Origin: a virus
DNA: 31,357 nucleotides
Virus record (IMG/VR): IMGVR_UViG_3300009164_002760
Coordinates: 1 to 31,357 of that record
Reading direction: 5' to 3' (one strand)
The translations under genes were made by a program, and so were the position numbers. Below the pieces are notes generated by a model, which was not told the DNA's origin, ran no database searches, and saw nothing but the letters and a program-made list of their open reading frames with translations. Shown here piece by piece: positions 13,805 through 21,975 of the stretch. The first letter of the stretch is position 1. The number at the start of each line of letters is the position of its first letter.

Positions 13805-14065
13805 TTATCTAAATCTTAGGACGAAGAATAAGAGATCTTCTTCTCGATCCATTTTAATGATGTAATTAACTTGATCGAATCTTTGATACTGCCATTTTAT
13901 TCCCATTGGTCCAAGAGCCTGAGAAATAAAATTTAGCATTGATTTTTTGCCTTTGATGCCCTGTGACATCAGCGTTGAACGCTGATCTCTAAACTGTACC
14001 CAATATCCAAACCTCTGAGCACCAGTGCGTTGATGTTTAATTAAACGCACGTCGTCAAATGTCAT
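13805..14065 (-). CDS. LRW-tail family, distant copy 6
   Basis: 86 residues; ATG overlaps the clpS stop as ATGA. N-terminal MTFDDVRLIKHQRTGAQRFG, middle SMLNFISQALGPMGIKWQY, tail NYIIKMDREEDLLFFVLRF. The end matches the motif of the tandem proteins at 4641-6390 although it lies 7.5 kb away. More basic than the other copies. Lies between clpS and heme oxygenase genes. Unknown role. Confidence 0.7.
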   Translation of the reverse strand: MTFDDVRLIKHQRTGAQRFGYWVQFRDQRSTLMSQGIKGKKSMLNFISQALGPMGIKWQYQRFDQVNYIIKMDREEDLLFFVLRFR

Positions 14066-14361
14066 TCTTCTTCTATATTGATCTGTAAAGGAAATCCATT
14101 AGAACGAGCAAGGTGTGTACATTCAATACCTCTTTGTTCTGCAATCTCGTGTGTAAAAATTCCCACAACTGCACTACCTTCATTATGAATTTCTAAGGTA
14201 ATATTTCTTGCATCATTTTCAGTATGCTTAAAAACTTCAGTTAACAGGTCCATGACAAACTCCATAGGCGTTTGATCATCATTTAGAAAAATCACCTTCC
14301 ACATTTTGGGTGGCTGAAGTGATACTTTAATTTTTTCATCAAGTTGTACGTCTGTGGACAT
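14062..14361 (-). CDS. clpS: ClpS N-degron adaptor
   Basis: 99 residues. ClpS hands proteins with destabilising N-termini (Leu, Phe, Tyr, Trp) to ClpAP and can block other substrates. The signature WKVIFLNDDQTPMEFV (Asn27-Asp28-Asp29 lining the N-end-rule pocket), the helix MDLLTEVF, the conserved His59 (E. coli His66) and the C-terminal GFPLQINIEEE are present, and the N-terminal extension is short. It is complete by the family's usual length (about 100). Together with the phage ClpP at 2048 it suggests redirection of host Clp proteolysis. Confidence 0.94.
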   Translation of the reverse strand: MSTDVQLDEKIKVSLQPPKMWKVIFLNDDQTPMEFVMDLLTEVFKHTENDARNITLEIHNEGSAVVGIFTHEIAEQRGIECTHLARSNGFPLQINIEEE

Positions 14362-14380
14362 AGTGCTCCGGTTATTGTTA

Positions 14381-14404
14381 GTAGGGGAAGTTCCCTTCCC
14401 CTTT
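14381..14404 (-). other. GC-rich hairpin between hsp20 and clpS
   Basis: GGGGAAG-GGAA-CTTCCCC on the minus strand (7 bp, perfect), 20 nt upstream of the clpS start region's leader side. No T-tract follows on the minus strand, so it is more likely an mRNA processing or stability element than a terminator. A similar AGGGG/CCCCT hairpin sits between dnaK and hsp20 (14886-14907). Confidence 0.4.
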
Positions 14405-14410
14405 ATTATA

Positions 14411-14857
14411 TTACTTAACTTCTACAATGTCAATGACTCTTGGCTTTTCAGAGTCAGGAATATTGCGGAATAGTTTAACTATCAGCATACCATTCTTGAT
14501 TTCTGCACCTTTGACTTCTATATGTTCAGCGAGTGGAAATTCACGAACAAAGTCACGGGTAGCAAGACCTCTATGTAAGTAAACAATGTCTGGATTTTCG
14601 TGGCGAACAGATTCCTCTCCGTCACCCCTGATTGTAAGAACATTTGATTCTACAGTAACCGCAATTTCGTTTTTCTCAAATCCCGTCACTGCAATTTGAA
14701 TCTCGTACTGATTCTCACCAGTCTTGAGTATATTGTGTGGAGGATAGTTGTTGCCTACGGAATTAGAAAATCTGCGTTCCATAGTGTCAAACATTGTGTC
14801 AAACCCAACTAGGGCTCTGTTAAGTGCTTCTATTCTAGATATTTGATTGTTGTTCAT
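14411..14857 (-). CDS. Hsp20 / IbpA-type small heat-shock protein
   Basis: 148 residues from ATG 14857, with AAGGAG 6 nt upstream. The alpha-crystallin domain occupies about residues 38-135: strand-rich QYEIQIAVTGFEKNEIAVTV, then VLTIRGDGEE, the typical YLHRGLATRDFVREFPLAEH and IKNGMLIVKLFRNIPD. N-terminal MNNNQISRIEALNRALVGFD is the usual aromatic oligomerisation arm. It holds unfolding proteins for refolding by DnaK, whose gene is directly upstream in the same transcript. Small heat-shock proteins are known in cyanophages and related T4-like viruses. Confidence 0.93.
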   Translation of the reverse strand: MNNNQISRIEALNRALVGFDTMFDTMERRFSNSVGNNYPPHNILKTGENQYEIQIAVTGFEKNEIAVTVESNVLTIRGDGEESVRHENPDIVYLHRGLATRDFVREFPLAEHIEVKGAEIKNGMLIVKLFRNIPDSEKPRVIDIVEVK

Positions 14858-14915
14858 AATAGTCTCCTTAAAAAGTAAGAACAATTAGGGGCCTCGAAAG
14901 TACCCCTGTTTATGA

Positions 14916-16820
14916 TTAGTCTGCTTTCTTCTCTGTGAAGGTAGCGTCAACTATATCATCTTGTGCAGGTTGTGGTTGAGCAGTAGCTTGTGTTTCTGCT
15001 TGTTCCTTGGCCTGCTTTTTCTCCAACAATGTTTTCATTGCTGGAAGAACCTTTTCTAGTTCTGATTTAATCAGATCAACATCTTCACCTTGTCGTGCAT
15101 CTTCAACTGCTTTGATTGCAGTTTCGATATCTGCAATTTCAGTTTCAGTGAGTTCAGATTTAAATTCTTCTAGATCTTTTTTCACTTCATGCAATGTTGC
15201 TTCTGCTGAATTACGAGTTTCAATTAAGGTACGTGCTTTCTTATCTGAATCTGCGTTAATCTCAGCTTCTTGCACCATGCGTTCGATTTCTTCCTTGCTA
15301 AGTCCACTATCTGACTTGATAGTAATCTTATTTTCTTTGCCGGTGGTTTTATCTTTAGCGGATACATGCATGATACCGTTTGCATCAATATCGAAAGTAA
15401 CTTCAATCTGTGGCTGTCCACGACGTTGAGGTTGGATACCTTCAAGATTGAATTCGCCTAGCAACTTGTTGTACTGAACCAGTTCACGTTCACCTTGGAA
15501 CGCTTTGATAGTAACAGCCGGCTGATTGTCTTCTGCTGTAGAGAATGTCTGGCTAGCTTTGGTTGGAATAGTTGTGTTCTTCTGAACCAACTTGCTCATG
15601 ATACCGCCCATGGTTTCGATACCTAGGCTCAACGGAGTAACGTCTAGTAATAGAACATCACTGCGTCCACCACCTAGAACATCACCTTGAATAGCAGCAC
15701 CAACTGCAACTGCTTCGTCTGGGTTAACATCTTTACGTGGAGCCTTACCGAATAGTTTCTCAACTGCTTCTTGCACCTTAGGCATACGTGTCATACCGCC
15801 AACAAGAATAACTTCGTCAATGTCTGAGGCTGTAACACCTGCATCTTGCATTGCAGTCTTACAAGGTACAATGCTTCGTTGGATTAGTTCATCAACTAAC
15901 TGCTCTAGTTTGCTACGAGTAAGTGTGATGTTCATGTGCTTAGGACCACTTGCATCCGCTGTAATGTAGGGCAAGTTGACAGAAGTTTGCGCACTGCTAG
16001 ACAATTCAATTTTAGCTTTTTCAGCAGATTCTTTTAATCGTTGTAGTGCAAGTACATCTTTAGTTAGATCAACACCTTGATCCTTGCGGAATTCTTCAAC
16101 TAAGAAATCCATAATGCGTTGGTCAAAGTCTTCACCGCCCAAGAATGTGTCACCGTTGGTGCTTAGTACTTCGATTTGTTTATCGCCTTCGACATTCGCA
16201 ATTTCAATGATTGATACGTCGAATGTACCGCCACCAAGGTCGTAAACAGCAATTTTCCTGTCAGCTTTATCAGCTTTATCAACGCCATAACTAAGAGCTG
16301 CCGCAGTAGGCTCGTTAATAATACGGAGTACTTCCAGGCCTGCGATTTTTCCAGCATCCTTAGTCGCCTGTCTTTGGCTGTCGTTAAAGTACGCAGGAAC
16401 TGTAATAACTGCTTGGGTAACTTCATGTCCTAAATAGTCCTCTGCTGTCTTTTTCATTTTACGCAGAACTTCAGCACTAATCTGCGGCGGTGCTAATTCT
16501 TGTCCTTGTGCTCGAATCCATGCATCGCCGTTTTTAGCTTCCATGATTTCGTAAGGCATCAAGTCGATGTCTTTCTGCACAGCTTGTTCGCTGAACTTTC
16601 GTCCAATCAAACGCTTACTTGCATAGATTGTGTTTTTGGGATTTGTTACTGCTTGACGCTTTGCGCTTGCGCCTACTAGAATTTCATCATTAGCGTATGC
16701 AACAATACTAGGTGTAGTACGTGCGCCTTCTGAATTTTCAATTACTTTTGCAACACCGTTTTCGATGATTGCCACGCATGAATTTGTTGTACCGAGGTCG
16801 ATACCGATGATCTTAGACAT
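14916..16820 (-). CDS. dnaK: full-length DnaK (Hsp70) chaperone
   Basis: 634 residues, same length as bacterial DnaK. The ATPase domain opens [14 protein letters not shown], has [42 protein letters not shown] and [12 protein letters not shown]; the linker reads [15 protein letters not shown]; then come the beta-sandwich substrate domain and the helical lid, ending in an acidic tail before EKKAD. No gaps or missing catalytic residues. AAGGAG precedes ATG. From memory it looks betaproteobacterial ([21 protein letters not shown]). DnaJ and GrpE are not in the window, so it probably uses the host's. Complete DnaK in a phage is unusual. Might assist capsid folding, Hsp20 clients or Fe-S transfer from IscU. 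Confidence 0.97.
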   Translation of the reverse strand: MSKIIGIDLGTTNSCVAIIENGVAKVIENSEGARTTPSIVAYANDEILVGASAKRQAVTNPKNTIYASKRLIGRKFSEQAVQKDIDLMPYEIMEAKNGDAWIRAQGQELAPPQISAEVLRKMKKTAEDYLGHEVTQAVITVPAYFNDSQRQATKDAGKIAGLEVLRIINEPTAAALSYGVDKADKADRKIAVYDLGGGTFDVSIIEIANVEGDKQIEVLSTNGDTFLGGEDFDQRIMDFLVEEFRKDQGVDLTKDVLALQRLKESAEKAKIELSSSAQTSVNLPYITADASGPKHMNITLTRSKLEQLVDELIQRSIVPCKTAMQDAGVTASDIDEVILVGGMTRMPKVQEAVEKLFGKAPRKDVNPDEAVAVGAAIQGDVLGGGRSDVLLLDVTPLSLGIETMGGIMSKLVQKNTTIPTKASQTFSTAEDNQPAVTIKAFQGERELVQYNKLLGEFNLEGIQPQRRGQPQIEVTFDIDANGIMHVSAKDKTTGKENKITIKSDSGLSKEEIERMVQEAEINADSDKKARTLIETRNSAEATLHEVKKDLEEFKSELTETEIADIETAIKAVEDARQGEDVDLIKSELEKVLPAMKTLLEKKQAKEQAETQATAQPQPAQDDIVDATFTEKKAD

Positions 16821-16850
16821 GAGTCTATCTCCTTATTAAGTAAGATCTAT

Positions 16851-16907
16851 TGTTTGGGCCCTATGCCCCGTAAACTGCCCAGAGGTACAATTTACATTTT
16901 ATTTATA
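16851..16907 (-). promoter_or_regulatory. dnaK leader with T4-late-like box
   Basis: TATAAATA (16907-16900, minus strand) matches the T4 late-promoter consensus and overlaps the end of the MazG-like gene. The 70-nt leader contains a TGGGC/GCCCA hairpin ahead of the ribosome site. No good sigma70 or sigma32 hexamers were seen. The A/T-rich box could arise by chance. Confidence 0.4.
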
Positions 16908-17192
16908 TCAGATATTCTCTAAGTTAGGAATATTTGACCACTTTTTGAGTTTTTCTATTTTGGCTCTTTTAGCAGCATGTAGATTAGCCCAGCTTACAAC
17001 ATTGTTGATTAGCAGGATATCTACCATAGCAAGTAAATCGCCAATTTCTTCTTCCAAATGTTCTCGATTGGTATTTTCGGTGCCGGGTTTGGCATTATCA
17101 ATACCAAATCGTCGAATTTTACTAACTGCTTGGATTACTTCTGCACATTCTTCTTGCAGAATGTCCATTACTTCGTTGTCTTCTTCGTTCAT
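16908..17192 (-). CDS. MazG-like nucleotide pyrophosphohydrolase
   Basis: 94 residues from ATG 17192 (the previous gene's stop is 1 nt upstream; GAGAAAG site). Carries the all-alpha NTP pyrophosphohydrolase signature: ILQEECAEVIQAVSK with Glu15-x-x-Glu18, then HLEEEIGDLLAMVD with Glu49-x-x-Asp52, which bind Mg2+. It would hydrolyse NTPs or dNTPs to monophosphates, or lower alarmone or damaged nucleotide levels. MazG is common in marine T4-like phages. The single-domain size fits the phage form. Confidence 0.88.
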   Translation of the reverse strand: MNEEDNEVMDILQEECAEVIQAVSKIRRFGIDNAKPGTENTNREHLEEEIGDLLAMVDILLINNVVSWANLHAAKRAKIEKLKKWSNIPNLENI

Positions 17193-17193
17193 A

Positions 17194-17766
17194 TTATCTT
17201 TCTCTTGCAAAAGGCTGGATGTATTGTCCTGCACTAGTAGTAGATGTTTTTAGTGTATTAAACACATTTTGTACACCCACTGCTTGATCAATTGCATCAG
17301 CTAGGGCATTGTGTGCAGTAACCGTGGCACGTTGTGGATTGATACCAATATCAAACAGTGTTCGGGTATCACGCATTTCCCAGAAGCTCCAAGGAACAGC
17401 TTTGCCAATCTTACGGAAGTACCATTCTAGAATGATCAAGTCAAAGCCTACACCGTGACTCCATACTCGCTTGCTACCCCAACAAAACTTATAAAGTTGT
17501 GTCATAGCTTCATTGATAGACACACGATCAGTAGGATCAAATGCTGCTTCTTGTGCGGCTGCACTTTGCTTGGCCCACCAGTCCAATGTGCTTTGACTAA
17601 CTGTTGCACCGATCTTATCGCAACTGTCGACATCAACCTTGAGGTAGAACTTTTCCATTGTGCTCTCGTCGCCAAACGGATCAAACTTAACTGCTCCGAT
17701 GGTTAAGATAGTTGCGGAAGGGAGAACGTCGAGTGTCTCCAGATCAATCATGATGTCTGTGTTCAT
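17194..17766 (-). CDS. DEDDh 3'-5' exonuclease
   Basis: 190 residues with an RNase H-like exonuclease fold: IMIDLETL (Asp8, Glu10), WSHGVGFDLIILEW (Asp109), and TAHNALADAIDQA (His152, Asp157). The four acidic residues plus His bind two metals. The shape, with a long SQSTLDWWAKQS insertion, resembles the T4 DexA / Rv2179c-like group, which degrades single-stranded DNA or RNA ends. Probably cytoplasmic, used in host nucleic-acid breakdown or repair. Next to the MazG-like gene, so both belong to nucleotide handling. Confidence 0.9.
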   Translation of the reverse strand: MNTDIMIDLETLDVLPSATILTIGAVKFDPFGDESTMEKFYLKVDVDSCDKIGATVSQSTLDWWAKQSAAAQEAAFDPTDRVSINEAMTQLYKFCWGSKRVWSHGVGFDLIILEWYFRKIGKAVPWSFWEMRDTRTLFDIGINPQRATVTAHNALADAIDQAVGVQNVFNTLKTSTTSAGQYIQPFARER

Positions 17767-17805
17767 GTGTATATTGTACTATCTTTCTGCCCCATGGGCA
17801 ATGAA

Positions 17806-18018
17806 TTAATAAAGTTTTTGTGGGAGTTGCTGTTCGCGAAGCTTCTTGCGCAATCGTGCTTTAGCGGCACCTTTTTTACGTTTGCGTTCAGTAGTAGGTT
17901 TTTCGTAGAACTCTTTTGCACGAAGAGTTTCAAGTGTTCCTGCCTCTTCGACTTTCTTTTTAAAACGTCTTAACGATACGTTTATATTTTCGTTTTCTTT
18001 AATGGTAACTTTAGTCAT
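17806..18018 (-). CDS. rpsU: ribosomal protein bS21
   Basis: 70 residues, nearly the size of bacterial bS21. [19 protein letters not shown], then [18 protein letters not shown], basic throughout and ending in the usual -LY. Small-subunit protein needed for efficient binding of mRNA leaders. Phage copies are known from pelagic and giant phages and may change which mRNAs are started. The start overlaps the preceding gene by 8 nt. Complete, no missing positions. Confidence 0.95.
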   Translation of the reverse strand: MTKVTIKENENINVSLRRFKKKVEEAGTLETLRAKEFYEKPTTERKRKKGAAKARLRKKLREQQLPQKLY

Positions 18019-18391
18019 AGGTATTTAAACTGTTTGTGAGTAGTTGTCCTACATCCTCACTTGCATATATAGACTTTGCATTAACAGAAGCTAGAAATTT
18101 TAAATATCCAAAGTAGTGAGAATTTTTTTGTGCTGCCATATAACCAACAAGTATTTGATTGTCATGATCAGCGTTGAAGATTATTAGATTACTTTTATGC
18201 TTTTTATCTAACAACCAATCTGAGTCTCCAGATTCCCAAATATAAAGAATAACATTGTCGTTGTAGTCTATGCTCAATAAGGTATCTGAAATAACTTTAC
18301 TTTGTTCACTAGTTAGTCCAACAATTAAAATTCGATAACCATCAATTAACACATCGTCTGGCGATGTAACAACTACAACTTTATCAGTCAT
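18011..18391 (-). CDS. phage protein, unknown
   Basis: 126 residues; start overlaps the previous stop as ATGA. Alternating strands and helices ([55 protein letters not shown]) suggest a Rossmann-like or receiver-type alpha/beta fold. There is no nucleotide-binding glycine motif and no phosphorylation signature I can trust. Lies between a large membrane protein and bS21, which it partly overlaps. No family recognised. Confidence 0.72.
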   Translation of the reverse strand: MTDKVVVVTSPDDVLIDGYRILIVGLTSEQSKVISDTLLSIDYNDNVILYIWESGDSDWLLDKKHKSNLIIFNADHDNQILVGYMAAQKNSHYFGYLKFLASVNAKSIYASEDVGQLLTNSLNTYD

Positions 18392-19800
18392 TCTGCACCC
18401 TTGGCTTTTTTAACACGATTCCAAATTGTAGATGCATTCTGTTCTTCGTTCTGAATATAACCTTCTTCACCATCGATAGGTTTCTTAACTTGTACACCGT
18501 CGACGTTTTCCATATATGTTTCGTTATTATTAACATAATCGCCTGGGCGGACATCTAATTGTTCTTGTGCCCACTTGGCTGCTTCTATAGCTGCTTCGTT
18601 ATCACTAATGTTTTCATTATCAATAATAGTTTCATTAGGAAGATAACTTTCCCACGGAAGCTGAGTGATAAGACCTCGATCATATAATTTTTTATGGCGC
18701 TTTAAACTATCGTTTGGATGATCATGTTTCCATGCTGTCTTAGCCGCTTTAGTTTCTGCAGAGTCATCTGGATGAAATAGTTCTTCATCAGTTTCCTCTA
18801 TAATCTCTTCTTCTTTTTCTTCCGGCTTATGTACTATAGGTTCAAGATTTTCAAAATGTGCAAACGGTTGATTTAGATAGGGATGTTGTTCTAGTATAGA
18901 CTTTTCTTCAACTATTACCTCCGGAACTACCTCCGGTGTTGTGACAGTAGGTTCAACAACTATGTTGTCGTTGCTCTCCGTAATCAGGCTGTCACCCTCT
19001 GCTTTTAATTCTTCTTCTCGAGCAGTTCGAAACCATTGGAAACTGTATTGACTTGCTATTAGTAATATAACTGCCAGTGGGTCAAATACTGAAACAATAA
19101 TAATGATTACCCATGTGACTGCTTTTTCTAAAATATTGGCATCTGGGTTGTCGCCGTAGATAAAGGCAGCAATATATTTGATTGGGCCTACTTCCGCTTC
19201 AACTTTGCGTACTTCTGCTCGAATAGGTGCGGCTTCGTCATTAAGTGTAGCAATAAGTTTCTGGTTGGCTTCAATGTCTTTGGCCAACGCAGTGCGATCA
19301 CGTTGCTGAGATCTACGTATATTGTTTGATTTGTCTGCACCTTTTTCGTCTGTGCTTCGACCCATGACTTGGTCAACCGCCTCATCCATTTGTTTAAGTT
19401 GCTTGCGGTTGGCTTCAATATTTTCTTTAGCTGTTTTGATTTTCTCATCATATATTGCAATCCTACTTTGTACATCACCTGAAACTAAACTTTGATCACT
19501 GTGTGCCTTACTTAGGAATCCAAAGATACCCATTGAAGTGATAAGCATTAAGATTGCAATCGCTACTAGAAGATAAGTGCGAATAAAGACCGGAGCACGT
19601 TGCCAGTTTAATTTAAGCCATACGGTAGCAATTAACTTGCTGATTTCTAATGCTACTCCCATGACAATAATCGGAATAACTGCGGCAGCAAAGATACTAA
19701 CTAGTCCTGCCACGCTATACCAAATAGCAACAGCAGATATAGTTAATCCGCTGAGTAATGCAAGCCAGGCAATTATTTTATCGCTTAAATTGATCTTCAT
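18388..19800 (-). CDS. multi-pass membrane protein with coiled coil and acidic tail
   Basis: 470 residues. Membrane segments at about 8-30, 33-60, 72-97 and 226-250. Between the third and fourth, residues 110-205 form a coiled-coil hairpin (YDEKIKTAKENIEANRKQL; RRSQQRDRTALAKDIEANQ). Residues 260-470 are a cytoplasm-type, strongly acidic, low-complexity tail (EEKEEEIIEETDEELFHPDD). Related membrane proteins occur in T4-like cyanophages and pelagiphages, as I recall, without a role. Could form a membrane-associated assembly scaffold. Confidence 0.8.
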   Translation of the reverse strand: MKINLSDKIIAWLALLSGLTISAVAIWYSVAGLVSIFAAAVIPIIVMGVALEISKLIATVWLKLNWQRAPVFIRTYLLVAIAILMLITSMGIFGFLSKAHSDQSLVSGDVQSRIAIYDEKIKTAKENIEANRKQLKQMDEAVDQVMGRSTDEKGADKSNNIRRSQQRDRTALAKDIEANQKLIATLNDEAAPIRAEVRKVEAEVGPIKYIAAFIYGDNPDANILEKAVTWVIIIIVSVFDPLAVILLIASQYSFQWFRTAREEELKAEGDSLITESNDNIVVEPTVTTPEVVPEVIVEEKSILEQHPYLNQPFAHFENLEPIVHKPEEKEEEIIEETDEELFHPDDSAETKAAKTAWKHDHPNDSLKRHKKLYDRGLITQLPWESYLPNETIIDNENISDNEAAIEAAKWAQEQLDVRPGDYVNNNETYMENVDGVQVKKPIDGEEGYIQNEEQNASTIWNRVKKAKGAE

Positions 19801-19810
19801 AAGTTAATAT

Positions 19811-20245
19811 TTATTCTCTATACCATTGCCAATTTCTACTACTATTGTTATAACAAGCAGTTCTGCTGATAGTCTTCTCTACATTATACGCGATTGTCTG
19901 TATATGTAAACGACGACAATAACCAGAACTACTCGGCCAAGTCATTACAGGAATAGCAATGCCGCTGGCATTAGATTTATACCATTCAACTGTCTGTCCA
20001 TTTTCTGCAACCATTAACGCATGAGTAACAGCTTGACTATATGAGGCTTTTTGTTCATCATCTAATGTACGAAACCAACCAAATGTAGTCTGTATGAGTT
20101 CGTCGATTGGTGGCCCACCGCGATATTCAAAAAATCGAGGATTGCTAAGATCACTGGCATGTGCTGTACTAGAGACGACCAACAGTATTAACAATCTCCC
20201 AACTACCGTCAGGCCTTTGACAACTAATTCCTTTGCGTTGAACAT
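19811..20245 (-). CDS. exported surface-antigen-like protein
   Basis: 144 residues from ATG 20245 (AGGAGG 5 nt upstream). Signal peptide 1-30 ending STAHA. The mature part contains TFGWFRTLDDEQKASYSQAV, and its end GYCRRLHIQTIAYNVEKTI...ACYNN...NWQWY has the Cys-Arg ... Ala-Cys ... Trp layout of the small beta domain in rickettsial 17-kDa-type surface antigens. Overlaps the upstream gene by 77 nt. Likely periplasmic or outer-membrane; a host-modification role is inference. Confidence 0.75.
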   Translation of the reverse strand: MFNAKELVVKGLTVVGRLLILLVVSSTAHASDLSNPRFFEYRGGPPIDELIQTTFGWFRTLDDEQKASYSQAVTHALMVAENGQTVEWYKSNASGIAIPVMTWPSSSGYCRRLHIQTIAYNVEKTISRTACYNNSSRNWQWYRE

Positions 20246-20516
20246 CACGTCCTCCTATTTGCGTCCAGTAAGTAAATTCACCACAACTTTGAGACAATCC
20301 CATTCTTGTTGCTGATAATCTTTTTGTTTGATCATCTGTGCAATCTAATGTAGTCTCACTGTTTACCCTTTCACCATTTTGTGTTTTAATGGTTTGACTG
20401 GTATAACAGTATTGCGGCTTATTTGCAGAAACTGTAGGTGCAGAGCTACAACCGGTCATTGCCATAATACACGACAATGCCAGTGTAGGCCCCACAGCAA
20501 TAACAAGAGCGTTCAT
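20169..20516 (-). CDS. lipoprotein, surface-antigen-like
   Basis: 115 residues, with a lipobox MAMTGC (Cys23) after a hydrophobic stretch. The mature part has Cys pairs and QIGGRDVQRKGISCQRPDGSWEI, the same Cys-Arg-x-x-Asp-Gly-x-Trp ending as bacterial 17-kDa surface antigens. Start TAATG overlaps the previous stop. Sits between two other exported proteins in a compact unit, probably made early from the promoter at 21030-21058. Membrane-anchored in the envelope. May alter host surface or phage exclusion, by analogy with phage lipoproteins such as T5 Llp; no direct similarity claimed. Confidence 0.75.
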   Translation of the reverse strand: MNALVIAVGPTLALSCIMAMTGCSSAPTVSANKPQYCYTSQTIKTQNGERVNSETTLDCTDDQTKRLSATRMGLSQSCGEFTYWTQIGGRDVQRKGISCQRPDGSWEIVNTVGRL

Positions 20517-20995
20517 TACTGTGCTCTTTTGGTCTGTGCTTCAGCAATCAACTGATCAAATGTTGACTTCTTCATCTCAAGACGAACAAATGTATAATGC
20601 TTTCCAGCCATAGTAAAATGACCACGTTCGGATTTCACATGGCGACGGATAGCAGTGTCTTCTACCTTGTAAGAAATCATAGTACGAGTAGTTTTCTTGT
20701 CGTTGACAATATCAATAACAGTTTCACTGTTAACTGTACCGTTGATGCGTTTTGCAAAGTTGTTCATTGCAATTGCATCCATTTGTTCTTCAGCTGCCTG
20801 AGCATAATTACTATCGCCGGCACCGCAAGCATAGACGTAATCTTCACTCCACCAAAACCAACCTTTGACGCCTTCTTGAGCGCAGTCCTGATACCAACTA
20901 GGTTGAGCAAATGTCTTACGCTCTGGGACTTCTTTAAGAGACGAACAGCCAGTAATAGCTGCTGCCATTAAGCCTACTAAAATTGCCTTTTTCAT
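20516..20995 (-). CDS. LPP20-like lipoprotein
   Basis: 159 residues from ATG 20995 (GAAAGG upstream; an in-frame start at 21058 lies within the promoter and is rejected). Lipobox AITGC (Cys17) follows a short hydrophobic core. Mature part: QPSWYQDCAQEGVKGWF, YACGAGDSNYAQAAEEQMDAIAMN, then strands KTTRTMISYKVED and HYTFVRLEMKKS. This reads like the LPP20/FlgO type fold (a helix with alternating Ala and acidic residues, then a sheet). First gene of the exported trio. Confidence 0.78.
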   Translation of the reverse strand: MKKAILVGLMAAAITGCSSLKEVPERKTFAQPSWYQDCAQEGVKGWFWWSEDYVYACGAGDSNYAQAAEEQMDAIAMNNFAKRINGTVNSETVIDIVNDKKTTRTMISYKVEDTAIRRHVKSERGHFTMAGKHYTFVRLEMKKSTFDQLIAEAQTKRAQ

Positions 20996-21029
20996 CGTGT
21001 GCCTTTCTGTGTGTGTTAACGATATAATA

Positions 21030-21058
21030 AGTATAGCACCGCGGCTACTCAAAGTCAA
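21030..21058 (-). promoter_or_regulatory. sigma70 promoter for the lipoprotein genes
   Basis: -35 TTGACT (21058-21053), 17-bp spacer, -10 TATACT (21035-21030), minus strand. Same hexamers as the promoter at 1056-1084. Predicted start about 28 nt before ATG 20995. Confidence 0.82.
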
Positions 21059-21076
21059 CCGGGTGCTTTACCAATT

Positions 21077-21412
21077 TTATTTGAAGAAAATTAACGCCAT
21101 CATTACAGCTTGAACAATAAACCCTAATCCAATAGTGACAACATTAAGCATGTCTTTTTGTACTGTGGCCTTAACAAATAACAATGTTAGTCCGCCCCAA
21201 CATAATAGTACAAGATCAACTGCGGGCATCTTATCAGTCAATCCACTCATTACTGCTAGTAGACTAGGGACAGTAGCGGCATGAAGAACAATGACTGCTA
21301 GCCAACCAAATGTTTCTGCTGAGATATGACTAACTGTAGCTGTAGCCCAAGTTTTGAATTCTTGAAGATTTTCAAAATGAGGTAACGGATTAAATTTATT
21401 TAAATTAACCAT
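21077..21412 (-). CDS. membrane protein, holin candidate
   Basis: 111 residues from ATG 21412 (AAAGGA upstream). Three hydrophobic helices at about residues 33-56 (FGWLAVIVLHAATVPSLLAV), 65-80 (VDLVLLCWGGLTLLFVK) and 86-109 (VVTIGLGFIVQAVMMALIFF), with a soluble N-terminus. It overlaps the end of the cell-wall hydrolase gene. A small multi-pass protein next to a lysin is the classic holin arrangement, but there is no sequence signature, so the role is inferred from position. Confidence 0.7.
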   Translation of the reverse strand: MVNLNKFNPLPHFENLQEFKTWATATVSHISAETFGWLAVIVLHAATVPSLLAVMSGLTDKMPAVDLVLLCWGGLTLLFVKATVQKDMLNVVTIGLGFIVQAVMMALIFFK

Positions 21413-21959
21413 TTGTTTTCTTTCCTTTATAAAAGATGTGATTTCCAATTGATCCAATTTTTTCTAAAGGCCAGCTTGGGTTGACATAGTTTGCATGATA
21501 GTACAATGCTTCTTTCATTACGTCAAGTCGAAAGCCTTCCAATAATACTTTTTTAGCCACAGCCATACTTTCGTTATAGGCAGCACTATTGATTGGACGA
21601 GCTCTTGGCGCTGTGTCGCAATACCATGAGAATTGGCAAACAACCCTGTCCATAATTACCGACTTTTGGTAGACAACACCGCATACGTCCTTTGGGAACG
21701 AAGGATGAGATGCCCTGTTCATAGTGACTTGCGCTACTGCTACTTTGCCTTCAAAGTTTTCGTGTCCTGCTTCGCGATAGATATTCATCGCTAGACACTC
21801 GAGTTGTCGTTCTCTAGTCTTGATTGATACAATATCGGGAGATGATAACATCTGCCCTTCACGTAGCTTTTCCATTTTGGCTTGAGTAATACTTTGAACC
21901 AAAACATATACTACTAACAATCCTATAATAAAGGATGTAAATCTAAATAACTTTTCCAT
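21405..21959 (-). CDS. SleB-type cell-wall hydrolase (lysin)
   Basis: 184 residues; AAAGGAGG before ATG. Residues 5-24 are a hydrophobic anchor (FRFTSFIIGLLVVYVLVQSI), as in signal-anchor endolysins. The hydrolase domain at about 50-180 has LAMNIYREAGHENFEGKVAV (Glu63 likely catalytic), NRASHPSFPKDVC, CQFSWYCD and HIFYK at the end, matching the Hydrolase_2/SleB family of lytic transglycosylases or amidases. Would cut peptidoglycan at lysis. Preceded by a 290-nt folded leader and followed by the candidate holin. Confidence 0.9.
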   Translation of the reverse strand: MEKLFRFTSFIIGLLVVYVLVQSITQAKMEKLREGQMLSSPDIVSIKTRERQLECLAMNIYREAGHENFEGKVAVAQVTMNRASHPSFPKDVCGVVYQKSVIMDRVVCQFSWYCDTAPRARPINSAAYNESMAVAKKVLLEGFRLDVMKEALYYHANYVNPSWPLEKIGSIGNHIFYKGKKTNG

Positions 21960-21975
21960 AAGTCCTCCTTTGACT

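Noticed and set aside
15007-15429. Plus-strand frame inside dnaK
   Set aside because: Overlaps an intact, conserved gene on the other strand and has no family features.
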